Positions 7,956 through 16,409 of a DNA stretch of 64,000 bases are shown in pieces. Made by a program: the position numbers and the translations under genes. The stretch is taken from assembly GCA_021798985.1 (NCBI GenBank), contig JAJZBI010000007.1, positions 79,939 through 143,938 of the forward strand, given 5' to 3'. How positions within the stretch are numbered: position 1 is the stretch's first letter; every line of letters starts with the position of its first letter. Source of the DNA: Actinomycetes bacterium (GTDB lineage: Bacteria > Actinomycetota > Acidimicrobiia > Acidimicrobiales > Bog-793). The notes below the pieces were generated by a model. That model did no database searches and had not been told where the DNA came from. It saw only the letters and a program-made list of their open reading frames with translations.

Positions 7956-9332
7956 ATGGTGAGGAAGTTGAAGCGAGCGGTTCCCATCACGCTGTCACTC
8001 GGCGGCATCGCCGTCCTGGCGGCGGCGTGCGGCGGTGGCGGCTCAACGGGGGCGACGAAGTCGACGACGCCGGCCAAATCGTTCGCCGGCCAGTCCCTCA
8101 CCGTGCTCGACGGTGCGCCGACGGGTGCCGATGCGCATCAGATGCAGCAGTACTACAACGACATCGCGCGCCTGTTCCACAAGCGGACCGGGGCGACGCT
8201 GCACTGGGACTACTACGCGAGCCCGGCGAACGAGGTCACGACGGTCGAGACCTCCACGGTCTCAGGGAGCGGGCCGGACGTGATCTCCTATGGGACCTCT
8301 TTCGTCGGCACCTTGTGGGCGACGGGCGATTTCGCTCCACTCAGCCAGAAGGACTGGAAGGTCCTCGGCGGTCAGGGCTCGTTCATTAAGGCAGACCTGT
8401 TCGATTCGGGAGTGAGCCCGTCGAAGTCCATTGGCGTACCGAACGAGACGAACCCGTTCACCCTCGTCTACAACACGGCCGACTTCAAAAAGGCCGGTAT
8501 CACCTCACCGCCGAAGACCTGGACCCAGCTCGTCAATGACGCGAAGCAGATCCAATCCAAGGTCCCGGGGGTCTCTGGTCTCGGCATCGACCCGAGCGAT
8601 CCCTACGATCCATGGAAGAGCATCTACTTCCTCAACTTGCAGATGGGCGGGAAGAAGTGGGTGAGCGCGAACGCAAAGCAGGTGCGCCTCGACACGCCGA
8701 CCATGCGGCAGGCCGTCAACTTCTACTTCTCGCTCTACTCGCACTTCCACATCGTCCCCAAGCAGGCGCTCGGCTGGAACGGTGCCGAGATGGGGTCGGC
8801 CTTTGATGCGAACAAGGTGGCGATGGTGATCATCGGCGGCTACGGCTACAAGGCCGCTGCGGTCGGCACGCCGGCTCAGGGTCACGTCGGCTTCGCGTTG
8901 CTGCCGACCATCCCCTACGGTCACTCGACTCTGCCCAAGGGCGCGCAGCCGATCGAGACCGAGACCACCGGCAACTACTGGGCGATCCCCAAGTACGCCG
9001 CGAAGAAGGAGCAGCTCGCGCTGGCGTTCGAGAAGATCACGCTCAGCCGCGCGATCCAGCTCGACCAGTTCAAGCTGCTGGGATGGATCCCGGTCAACCA
9101 CGCCGGAGTGAAGGCCGTCGAGTCGTACTCCAAGACCGCCGTCCCCTTCGTGAAGGCCGAGAGCTCGGCGCTGCCGACCTCGGTCGCTCCGGTGTGGTCC
9201 TATGTCGAAACCGGCATGGAGACGGCCATCGGCAACATCGCCAGCCACATGGCGACGAGCGGGGGCTGGTCGTCGGCCTATGCGGACCAGCAGCTGTCGA
9301 CGGCGCAGGCGACCGCCGCGGCGCACACCTGA
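7956..9332 (+). CDS. ABC transporter substrate-binding lipoprotein (family 1)
   Basis: This 458-residue extracellular solute-binding protein has a lipoprotein signal (KRAVPITLSLGGIAVLAAAC, lipobox AAAC then a Gly-rich linker). The mature protein has features of family 1 sugar binders: GPDVISYGTSFVGTLWATGDF, PNETNPFTLVYNTADFKKAG and AMVIIGGYGYKAAAV. ATG 7956 is chosen over ATG 7935 because GAGAGGAG sits 5 nt upstream. No permease or ATPase gene is adjacent, so it must share a transporter encoded elsewhere or has been separated from it. Its substrate is unknown; the flanking exported ASST-family proteins hint at a shared extracellular substrate (inference). Confidence 0.88.
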   Translation: MVRKLKRAVPITLSLGGIAVLAAACGGGGSTGATKSTTPAKSFAGQSLTVLDGAPTGADAHQMQQYYNDIARLFHKRTGATLHWDYYASPANEVTTVETSTVSGSGPDVISYGTSFVGTLWATGDFAPLSQKDWKVLGGQGSFIKADLFDSGVSPSKSIGVPNETNPFTLVYNTADFKKAGITSPPKTWTQLVNDAKQIQSKVPGVSGLGIDPSDPYDPWKSIYFLNLQMGGKKWVSANAKQVRLDTPTMRQAVNFYFSLYSHFHIVPKQALGWNGAEMGSAFDANKVAMVIIGGYGYKAAAVGTPAQGHVGFALLPTIPYGHSTLPKGAQPIETETTGNYWAIPKYAAKKEQLALAFEKITLSRAIQLDQFKLLGWIPVNHAGVKAVESYSKTAVPFVKAESSALPTSVAPVWSYVETGMETAIGNIASHMATSGGWSSAYADQQLSTAQATAAAHT

Positions 9333-9370
9333 GGCCACTCGCTCGGCCAGGCAGTTCGGCCAGGACAAGC

Positions 9371-9412
9371 CCACCGCTGCGGCGCTCGCGATCGCGGGTG
9401 CCGCAGCGGTGG
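9371..9412. terminator. Strong bidirectional hairpin
   Basis: CCACCGCTGCGGC (9371-9383) is perfectly complementary to GCCGCAGCGGTGG (9400-9412), a 13-bp stem with a 16-nt loop, between the convergent binding-protein gene (stop 9332) and the second ASST-family gene (stop 9481). It probably terminates both transcripts. Confidence 0.65.
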
Positions 9413-9480
9413 CGCGCGACCGGGCCATGGGGTCGGCGGCCGGTGTCTCGGGCGGCCGTTGCCTGCAGGTCCCCCTGCGT

Positions 9481-11058
9481 TCAGGTGGTGTGGTTCTTCG
9501 ACCTCCCAATCGTGTGGCCGGCGGCATCGAGCGCCGCCGCCGCGACGAGCGGAGGGTGGTGGGGAAGGTCGATCACGGTCTCAAAGCCGCGGCGCGCTGC
9601 GACACCGAGCGGCGCCATCGCCGAGGGGTGGGAACCGCCAAGGACCAGCCAGTGCGTGACCTCGGTGGCGCCGTTCCAGCTCGCGTAGATGAGGAGCGCG
9701 CCGCGCCCTGCCGGCGCGACGGCGAGCGCGGGGTGCTCGGATGGCCGCGCCGACCACAGCGAGCGGAAGGCGCGATAGGACTGCACGCCCTCGCCGGCGA
9801 TCCGTGCATCGAGGACCGGCTTCCCGCTGGCGTCGAACTCGGTGTACGCGGCCTCGATGCCCCAGCCCACAAAGAGGTGCCCGCCCGGGAGCGTCTGGAC
9901 GCTCCCGAGCGCGCCGGCCTGCAGCGGCGCGCGGGGATGCCCGTACTGGTGCTTCAGGCTCACGCGCCGGGTGCGCTCGTCGACGTTGAGGACGAGCGCC
10001 CGTGAGGTCGGCTCGCTGCGGTAGTCCCCGGCGCCGTTGTCGAAGACCGTGAACGAGCCGTCGCGCTGCTCGTTGACGTCGTGCTGCCAGGCAAAGTGCG
10101 CACCGGGACCGATCGCGAAGTCGCTCTTTTTTCCACCGAGGCGCCACATGATCTCGCCGCTTTGGCGCTGCACCTTGTAGACCGCCCAGGTGCAGCGGGC
10201 CGAGATCAACAGGTTGCCGTCGCGGGCGACGTCGATCGAGTTCACGTGGAAGTAGTCCCACGGCGCACCGTGGGTAAAGGGCGCGTACGACTCGCCGAAG
10301 GCGACGTGCTGGTCGCTCCGCCACTCAAAGAGCACGGCACCCGTCGCGACGTCGATCTCTTGGACGACGCCGGAGATGTAGGGGTCGTTCGTCCCCCCAC
10401 CGACCGAGGAGAGGTCCCCATATTCGAGCGGATAGCAGGTGACCAGCGCCGTCCCGCGATCAGTGAGGAAAAAGGCGTGCAGATCGTCACTGCAGCCGTC
10501 TCCCGCGTCGACCCGGGCGATCTCGTTGTAGGACGTGTCCATGATCACGTCCTGGCCATTTCCGTGACCAGAGGCGACACTCCCATCGAACCAGGTGAGG
10601 ACCGGTGCGTTGCGCCAGCGCTGGACCCGAAGGTTGAAGGCCCGGTTGGTGAGCGAGCGGGGATCGGCCGAGACCCGATGGAACCACACGAGCTCACCCG
10701 CACCGTCGACGATCATCGGCCCTTCGTCGGCGATCCCGCCCTGGCTGTCGAGGAAGATCAGCCCAGGATCTTGACCACCGCGGTCGATCGCCACGTCGAT
10801 GGCCGCGGGTGCGAGGTCGGGCCGGGACCGGAAGCGGTGGATGGACCCGTTGCGCGCGGGTGGGCTGCTCTGGAGCACTGGCAGGCCGGTGCGGGCAGTT
10901 GTCCGTGTGCCCGAGGTGAGCCGGGACGCGAAGGGGCCAAGTCGAGCTGGCAACCGTCCGATGAATGCCGCCGCCGCAGCGGCACCCCACCCGAGCACGG
11001 AACGCCGGCTGATCGGCCCCGTCGCGCCCTCGCACTCGTCCTGTTCAGCGTGGTTCAT
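9481..11058 (-). CDS. Tat-exported arylsulfotransferase-family (ASST) protein, second copy
   Basis: This 525-residue paralogue of the 6004-7581 product has the same domain order and length. It starts with a Tat signal (PISRRSVLGWGAAAAAAF) and contains DDLHAFFLTDRGTALVT, GVVQEIDVATGAVLFEW, PWDYFHVNSIDVARDGNLLI, GEIMWRLGGKKSDFAIGPGA and FAWQHDVNEQ, the conserved strands and His positions of Arylsulfotran_2. The C-terminal ASWNGATEVTHWLVL domain is also shared. Divergence elsewhere suggests an old duplication. ATG 11058 starts just before the signal; its ribosome binding site is weak. The two copies sit in the same orientation on either side of a binding lipoprotein. Confidence 0.8.
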   Translation of the reverse strand: MNHAEQDECEGATGPISRRSVLGWGAAAAAAFIGRLPARLGPFASRLTSGTRTTARTGLPVLQSSPPARNGSIHRFRSRPDLAPAAIDVAIDRGGQDPGLIFLDSQGGIADEGPMIVDGAGELVWFHRVSADPRSLTNRAFNLRVQRWRNAPVLTWFDGSVASGHGNGQDVIMDTSYNEIARVDAGDGCSDDLHAFFLTDRGTALVTCYPLEYGDLSSVGGGTNDPYISGVVQEIDVATGAVLFEWRSDQHVAFGESYAPFTHGAPWDYFHVNSIDVARDGNLLISARCTWAVYKVQRQSGEIMWRLGGKKSDFAIGPGAHFAWQHDVNEQRDGSFTVFDNGAGDYRSEPTSRALVLNVDERTRRVSLKHQYGHPRAPLQAGALGSVQTLPGGHLFVGWGIEAAYTEFDASGKPVLDARIAGEGVQSYRAFRSLWSARPSEHPALAVAPAGRGALLIYASWNGATEVTHWLVLGGSHPSAMAPLGVAARRGFETVIDLPHHPPLVAAAALDAAGHTIGRSKNHTT

Positions 11059-11323
11059 GGCACCATCGGCCCGCGATCGCTCGGTTGGCGGCGACCGGGT
11101 CCACGTGGCTCGCAACAACGTGCCAGCTGAGCGCCGACAAGCCGCGCTCAGCGCCGGTGGACCGCTCGGTCGCGGCCTTCGCTTTGTTGCCGACCATAGG
11201 ACATCGTTCACCGCGGTGCGTGCAAATTCTTGCTCGTGCGCGTCGCGTCGCGTCCGATTCGGCTGCGCACCGCACCAGATTCTGGGTAGGGACTCCTCAC
11301 GCGAGCCGGCATAGGAGACGCGC

Positions 11324-11344
11324 ATGGGACGAACGTGGGTGTGA
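11324..11344 (+). CDS. Putative six-residue upstream ORF
   Basis: ATG 11324 has an AGGAG 6 nt upstream and encodes MGRTWV, then TGA at 11342-11344. The stop overlaps GTG 11341 of the next gene as GTGA. This arrangement could couple translation of the hydrolase gene to the tiny ORF. Nothing shows that the peptide itself has a function. Confidence 0.35.
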   Translation: MGRTWV

Positions 11345-12429
11345 CGACGCTGCGGCCGGTTGCGGGCCGGACGGTGCCGCATCGCGGGGCGCGAAGGGCT
11401 CGGCACTGGCGCGTTCGCCTCCCGCGGACGCTCTCGTTGCTGTGCTGGCTCGTCCTCGCCCCGCTGGCTGCGCTTGCGCTGGCCCGTCTCGTCGCCTGGG
11501 ACGGCGACGTCTTGCTTGCGGAGGCGAACAGTCTGAACGGTCTCGCCTACGTCCCCGCGTGGCCGGTGCTCCTGCTCGCTGCGCTCGGACGGCGCGCCGT
11601 GCTTGGCGGTGCGGCGGCGCTCGTGATCGTCGCACAGCTGGCCTTTGCCGCACCCGAGGTGCTCGCCGCTCGGCCGCTTCCCACCTGGGCTAGGCATGCC
11701 CCGACGATCCGCGTCTTTGACGCCAACGTTGGCTCGGATGCCGGCAACGACAACATGTCGGGATTCGCCCAGACGATCACTCGCCACGCCCCCGACCTCG
11801 TCACCCTCGAGGAGATCGACCCGCAGGACTTCGCGCAGCTCGAGTCAGACGGCGCCCTCGCGCCTTTCCGCTACCGCGCGTACGAGCGCGGGCGCCTGCC
11901 CTGGGGCTTTGGGATTGCCAGCCGCTTTCCGCTCCGGATCGAGCACGTGCTGATGGGCGGCGGCAACCCCTTCCTCGTCGTGGCGCGCCTGCGCCTTGCG
12001 CACCGAATCCTTCGGGTCTGGATCGTGCACACGCAGGCACCGGTGGCCTCGCTCGTCCAATGGCGCTCGGACCTTGAGGCGATCGCGGCGCGGGCACGGA
12101 CGCGGGGCCTTCGCCGCCTCCTCGTGGTTGGTGACTTCAATGCCAGCTGGGGCAATGCGGGCTTCAACGCCGTGCTCGACAGCGGCCTCGTCGATGCGGC
12201 GGCGGCGCGGGGCGAGCCCTTCGCGATGACGTGGCCCGAGAGCCGCCTGCTCCCGCCGCTCGTGCGCATCGACCACTTCTTGAGCGGCTCGGAGGTCGCG
12301 CTCTCCAAGATCCGCACCCTGGTGGGCCCGGGAAGCGATCACCGCGCCCTTGTTGGCGAAGTGGCCATCTCCGGCCCGGCGATCGCGCCCAGAACCGGGC
12401 GCGATCGCCGGGCGGTCAGGACGCGGTGA
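11341..12429 (+). CDS. Endonuclease/exonuclease/phosphatase-family membrane protein
   Basis: This protein of about 362 residues has two to three N-terminal membrane segments (LLCWLVLAPLAALALARLV; AWPVLLLAALG; AALVIVAQLAFA) and a C-terminal EEP domain outside or facing the membrane. Catalytic motifs are present: RVFDANVGS (Asn), LVTLEEIDP (metal-binding Glu), LLVVGDFNASWGN (GDFN), and the closing GSDHRALVGEV (SDH). EEP enzymes cleave phosphodiester or phosphomonoester bonds; the substrate here is unknown. GTG 11341 is chosen because it overlaps the stop of a ribosome-bound mini-ORF; GTG 11335 is an alternative. Its last codons overlap both a strong hairpin and the convergent gene. Confidence 0.82.
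   Translation: MTTLRPVAGRTVPHRGARRARHWRVRLPRTLSLLCWLVLAPLAALALARLVAWDGDVLLAEANSLNGLAYVPAWPVLLLAALGRRAVLGGAAALVIVAQLAFAAPEVLAARPLPTWARHAPTIRVFDANVGSDAGNDNMSGFAQTITRHAPDLVTLEEIDPQDFAQLESDGALAPFRYRAYERGRLPWGFGIASRFPLRIEHVLMGGGNPFLVVARLRLAHRILRVWIVHTQAPVASLVQWRSDLEAIAARARTRGLRRLLVVGDFNASWGNAGFNAVLDSGLVDAAAARGEPFAMTWPESRLLPPLVRIDHFLSGSEVALSKIRTLVGPGSDHRALVGEVAISGPAIAPRTGRDRRAVRTR
12375..12412. terminator. 16-bp perfect hairpin inside the 3' end of the EEP gene
   Basis: The left arm 12375-12390 (beginning CCCGGCGATCG) pairs without mismatch to the right arm 12397-12412, leaving the loop AGAACC. It ends 4 nt before the stop of the convergent small-protein gene, and is read through as codons by the EEP gene. 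It is best explained as a shared bidirectional terminator. Confidence 0.65.
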
Positions 12430-12754
12430 TCGTGATGGAGATGGCCTCGAGGTTGGAGGGGCCGAAGATCTCGTACATCACGCCCACATGCTCGCCCCGC
12501 TTCAGCTGACCAAGGCGCCCGATCGTGGTCCCGCGGTGCACAGCGGTATCGGACATCAGCTTGAAGGTGTGGCTCGTCTCGCCGCTGCGCACGGTGAGTC
12601 GGTGCTTGTGCTGCGAGACCGACGTGATCACGCCGCTGACGTGCGCGGAGCGGGGCTTCTTTGCCGCCGCGGCGGCGCCCGCGCTCGTGACTCCGGCGCC
12701 GATGAGCAGCGAGGTAATCGTCGCGGCGGCGCGGAAGGGGGTCGTTCGGGTCAC
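12416..12754 (-). CDS. Small secreted protein of unknown function
   Basis: This 112-residue protein has a clear signal peptide (TRTTPFRAAATITSLLIGAG, cleavage near AGAAAA). The mature 80 residues form a small beta-rich domain with VSGVITSVSQHKHRLTVRSG, TAVHRGTTIGRLGQLKRGEHV and a Thr/Ile-rich end, resembling OB-like or DUF5666-like extracytoplasmic domains in pattern (loosely). The GTG start at 12754 has AAAGGAG 6 nt upstream. It overlaps the convergent EEP gene by 14 bp. Function not recognised. Confidence 0.7.
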   Translation of the reverse strand: MTRTTPFRAAATITSLLIGAGVTSAGAAAAAKKPRSAHVSGVITSVSQHKHRLTVRSGETSHTFKLMSDTAVHRGTTIGRLGQLKRGEHVGVMYEIFGPSNLEAISITITAS

Positions 12755-13041
12755 GGTTGCTCCTTTGGGTGGACGGCACCGCTGCGGGTGTCAAAATGGG
12801 CTCGACCGGCTCGCCGAGCGGCCGGTCTCGCAAGCGCACGAGCGGTGATGGCCTGTCCGGGTCATACCCCGTGCAAGCACGTGGCGATGTGGGGGAGTCC
12901 GGATCCTCAGCGGGCGTTCAGGAAACGGTGCGCGACGCGGGCGGTGACGGCATATGCCTGCAGCGCTGGAGGGCGTCCGGGCCCGATTTCTCGGCGGCAA
13001 GGAGGCTGAGGAGACCGCCGGGGGCGCTACAGTGTCTTCGC

Positions 13042-13989
13042 TTGTCCCGTGCCACCTTCCGCCGCCTCGGCGTCCTCGCGTTCAGCCTCGTGCTCGCCGT
13101 CTCGGCGCTCGCGCCGCCGGCCTTCGCCACGGGCGGGGGCGGCCGCCCCTCGGCCAGGACCGCGCCCTTGGCCCGCGTCCGCACGTTCACCTACTGCGTG
13201 CTTGGCGGGGTGCGGTTGCAGATGACGATCTTCGAGCCGCTCGATGGCACGCGACCGGCGCCCGCCGTCCTACAGGTGCACGGAGGGGCGTGGGAGCGCG
13301 GGCACCGGGTCCGTTCGCTCCGCCAGGCCGATGGGGTGGACGTCGGCAGCCTCGGGACCCGGGATCTCGTCGCCCAGGGTGTGGTCGTCGCCTCGGTCGC
13401 CTATGAGCTCGCCCCAGCGTCGCCGTGGCCGTCGCAGATGCAAGATGTCGCCTGCGCGATGCGCTCGTTGCGTGCCCATGCGGCGCAGCTCGGCATCGAT
13501 CCCAGCCGGATCGCGGTCCTCGGCAGCAGCGCCGGTGGCCAGCTCGCCAGCTTGCTCGCGACGGATCCGAACGCTCCGGCCTGGTCGGTGGGGCCCTACG
13601 CGCAGGTCTCGGCGCAGCCGACGGCACTCGTTGACGAGTTCGGGCCGGTGGAGTTGATCTCGGGCGGCTTCGGCCGCTTCATGCGCCACGTCCTCGCGCG
13701 CGTCTTCGGCTCGGTGTCGCCCTCGAGCGCGACCCTGCGTGCCGCCAGCCCCCTTCAGCTGGTGCGCCCGGGGGACCCGCCCACCTTGATCCTCCAGGGC
13801 AGCGCCGATCCGGTCGTCCCCGCATCCCAGTCCCTCGCCTTCGCTGCGGCCTTGCGGCGCGCCGGTGTGCCGGTGCAGCTCGTCGTCGTGCGCGGCGGGG
13901 GGCACGGCTTGCGGACCCCGGGTGAGTCGCCGCCGCCACCAGTCCTCGCGGCGATGGTGACGAGGTTCTTGTTGTCCAAGCTCGGCTGA
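13042..13989 (+). CDS. Secreted alpha/beta hydrolase (esterase/BD-FAE type)
   Basis: This protein of about 315 residues has a signal peptide (FRRLGVLAFSLVLAVSALAP, then AFA). The hydrolase fold is complete: oxyanion loop VLQVHGGAWERG, nucleophile elbow VLGSSAGGQLAS (Ser), SADPVVPASQS (acid) and GGGHGLRTPG (His). This set is typical of carboxylesterases acting on small or xylan-type esters. TTG 13042 is chosen because it directly precedes the signal peptide; no good ribosome binding site supports it, and the open frame continues upstream through unconvincing sequence, so the exact start is uncertain. Confidence 0.8.
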   Translation: MSRATFRRLGVLAFSLVLAVSALAPPAFATGGGGRPSARTAPLARVRTFTYCVLGGVRLQMTIFEPLDGTRPAPAVLQVHGGAWERGHRVRSLRQADGVDVGSLGTRDLVAQGVVVASVAYELAPASPWPSQMQDVACAMRSLRAHAAQLGIDPSRIAVLGSSAGGQLASLLATDPNAPAWSVGPYAQVSAQPTALVDEFGPVELISGGFGRFMRHVLARVFGSVSPSSATLRAASPLQLVRPGDPPTLILQGSADPVVPASQSLAFAAALRRAGVPVQLVVVRGGGHGLRTPGESPPPPVLAAMVTRFLLSKLG

Positions 13990-14089
13990 GCTCTTCTCCT
14001 CACCAGGAGATCGACGCGGGCGAGCGGGGCGCGTTCCGAGCGCTGCGGCCGCGCGCCGCGGGCGTGGTGCGTTCGGACGACCGGCGCGC

Positions 14090-16216
14090 TCAGCGCCGGC
14101 TCGCGGCGGCGACCACCGGCACCAGGTCGTCGCCGAGCACCGGGGCGATGAACTCGGACCACTGCGGGGTCATATGAGCGTCATCTCGATAGAGCAAGAT
14201 GTTGCCCACGATCACCGGACAGCGGGTCGCGGTGCAGAACCAGTTCATCGGGTCGATGGTCGTCGCGCCGTAGCGCTTGGCGATGGCGAGCTCCTCCCGC
14301 TTCGCGCGGAGGTCCTTGATGGCCGCGGCGCGCGGCGTGGTGCAGGCTGCCGCGTCGGAGAGGTGGCCCGAGACGCAGTCCGGCACGAGATCGGAGAGCG
14401 TCGGGGTGTCGGAGATGAACACCGTCGTGCTGCGATCGGCGCGCAGGGCGGAGAAGAGCGCGACGAGCCCGTTGTCCCAGGCGCTTGTGTGCAGGTGCGC
14501 CACATTGGCGAGCGGCCCGCTCTCGGGGAGCTCGACGTAGCGGGCCCAGGTCGAGACGACGACTGTCGGATGGAGCGCGGCGATCTGGGCGAGCGCGTTG
14601 GTGCGCCAGGTCGTGCACTGGGGATAGGAGGCGATCGCGACCTCGACCGGCGGGCAGCCGGCCTTGGTGAGGTCAACGAGGCGCCAGTGGTGCTCCTCGC
14701 TCAACAGCCGCAGGGCGGGGAACCACGCGGCGGCGTGCGAGTCCCCAAAGAGGACGACGGTGACCTTGGAGGAGCGATCGCCGTAGGTGCAGGGCCGGCT
14801 CTCGGTGCCGGCGCGCTGGAGATGGCACCCGTCGGTCACGATCAGGGGGAACGCGTCGGCCGCGTGGGCGAGGGTGGGGGTGAGGTTGGAGGGCACGACG
14901 GTCGTCGCCACGCCCTGTTCGAGGTCCACGGACAGCTGCGCCGGCGTGAGTCGGCCGTTGCCTGCGAGCCCGGGGCGCGTGGTGGCACCCGTGGGCACGA
15001 GGGATGGCAAGGTGGACGCTGCGGTGCCGACGACGGCGAGCGAGCAGCTGGCGAGCACGAGGGCGCCGGCGGCGGCGAGACGCGGGCGGCGGACGACGAT
15101 TCGCAGGTGGCGGATGGGCTGCTCGACCAGGCCGTAGGAGGCACCGGCAGCAGTGACGCTAAAGGCGAGCACGCCGAGCTGGCCCCATTCGCTGAGCGGG
15201 CCGCCGAAGATGCTCGGCGCCAGCACGATCGCCGGCCAGTGCCAGAGGTAGAGGGAGTACGACCAGTCGCCGAGCCGGCGCAAGGGCCAGCATCCAAGGA
15301 GCGCCTCGGCGCCGTAGCGGATTCGCCGGTGGCTGCCCGCGACGATGACGGCGAACGCACCGGCCACCGGCAGGAGGGCGGCCAGTCCCGGGAAGGGCGT
15401 GCGCGAGGAGTAGGCGAGCGCGGAGGCGCCGATCGCCACGACGCCGGCCCAGCCGAGGCCTGCCGCCACGCGCTCTGTGAGATGAGACCACAGCGGCAGC
15501 CCGAGCGCGGCCAGCGCGCCGATCGCGAGCTCCCAGCAACGGGTGAGGATCGAGTAGTACGCCCACGACGGCGAGGTGGTCGTCTGTCGGAGCCCGACGA
15601 GGAAGCTGGCGAGGGCGATGGCGCCGAGCACGATGGCGACCAAGCCGAGCGCGGGTGGCCGCGCGGCCCGGCGGCGCGCTGGGAGCCACACCAAGGACGC
15701 GCCCACGAGCACGAGCGGCCAGAGCAGGTAGAACTGCTCCTCCACGCCGAGGGACCAGTAGTGCAACAGCGGCGATGGCGGGAGCGTGGAGTTGAAGTAG
15801 TTGGCGCCTGAGGCGGCGAAGCGGAAGTTCGCCCCGTAGAAGACCGCCGCAACCGCATCCTCGAACACCCGATCGGCGGCCTGAGGGCTGAGCACCGCAC
15901 GGGCGCACAGCACCGTGGCGATGAGCACGATCGTCGCGGCGGGCAGGATCCGGCGCGCGCGGCGAGCGTAGAAGCCGATGAAGGAGAGCCCCTGCTGCTT
16001 TTCCAGCTCGTGCAGCAGCTGGGAGGTGATGAGGAATCCGGAGATCACGAAGAAGACGTCCACGCCGACATAGCCTCCCGTGACGACCCAGCTCAGGTGG
16101 TAGGCGACGACCAGGGCGATCGCGACGCCCCGCAGCCCCTGGACGTCGGCGCGAAACAAACGGGGTCCGGGATCAAGCGGCGCGCAACCCCGTCGGCCGA
16201 TATCAGAGCGGGCCAT
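14090..16216 (-). CDS. OafA/YrhL-type acyltransferase with C-terminal SGNH domain
   Basis: This 708-residue membrane protein starts with an acyltransferase-3 domain of about ten membrane helices: ADVQGLRGVAIALVVAYH (catalytic His), YVGVDVFFVISGFLIT, FYARRARRILPA and SLGVEEQFYLLWPLVLV. The last 270 residues form a periplasm-side SGNH hydrolase-like domain with VVLFGDSHAAAWFPAL (Ser-containing block I) and DDAHMTPQWSEFIAPVL (block V His). Such proteins O-acetylate cell-surface glycans or peptidoglycan. ATG 16216 has GGGAGAG upstream. It stands alone, convergent with the esterase, so its target glycan is unknown. Confidence 0.88.
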   Translation of the reverse strand: MARSDIGRRGCAPLDPGPRLFRADVQGLRGVAIALVVAYHLSWVVTGGYVGVDVFFVISGFLITSQLLHELEKQQGLSFIGFYARRARRILPAATIVLIATVLCARAVLSPQAADRVFEDAVAAVFYGANFRFAASGANYFNSTLPPSPLLHYWSLGVEEQFYLLWPLVLVGASLVWLPARRRAARPPALGLVAIVLGAIALASFLVGLRQTTTSPSWAYYSILTRCWELAIGALAALGLPLWSHLTERVAAGLGWAGVVAIGASALAYSSRTPFPGLAALLPVAGAFAVIVAGSHRRIRYGAEALLGCWPLRRLGDWSYSLYLWHWPAIVLAPSIFGGPLSEWGQLGVLAFSVTAAGASYGLVEQPIRHLRIVVRRPRLAAAGALVLASCSLAVVGTAASTLPSLVPTGATTRPGLAGNGRLTPAQLSVDLEQGVATTVVPSNLTPTLAHAADAFPLIVTDGCHLQRAGTESRPCTYGDRSSKVTVVLFGDSHAAAWFPALRLLSEEHHWRLVDLTKAGCPPVEVAIASYPQCTTWRTNALAQIAALHPTVVVSTWARYVELPESGPLANVAHLHTSAWDNGLVALFSALRADRSTTVFISDTPTLSDLVPDCVSGHLSDAAACTTPRAAAIKDLRAKREELAIAKRYGATTIDPMNWFCTATRCPVIVGNILLYRDDAHMTPQWSEFIAPVLGDDLVPVVAAASRR

Positions 16217-16409
16217 GTGCTCTCCCTCGCCTGTCGGTGAGGATCGACCCCGGCCGGACCGGCGCGATAGGGGCCAACGGCCCGCCCGACGCGCAGAAGG
16301 TCCCCGTGCCGCCGTCGCCTCCACCGGCGCTCAGGCGCCCGACAGCTGGCACCCAGCACTCGGGGAGAGTGGCGTTTTGCTCGCCGAGGCGCGCTGGTCG
16401 CTCGGTGGC

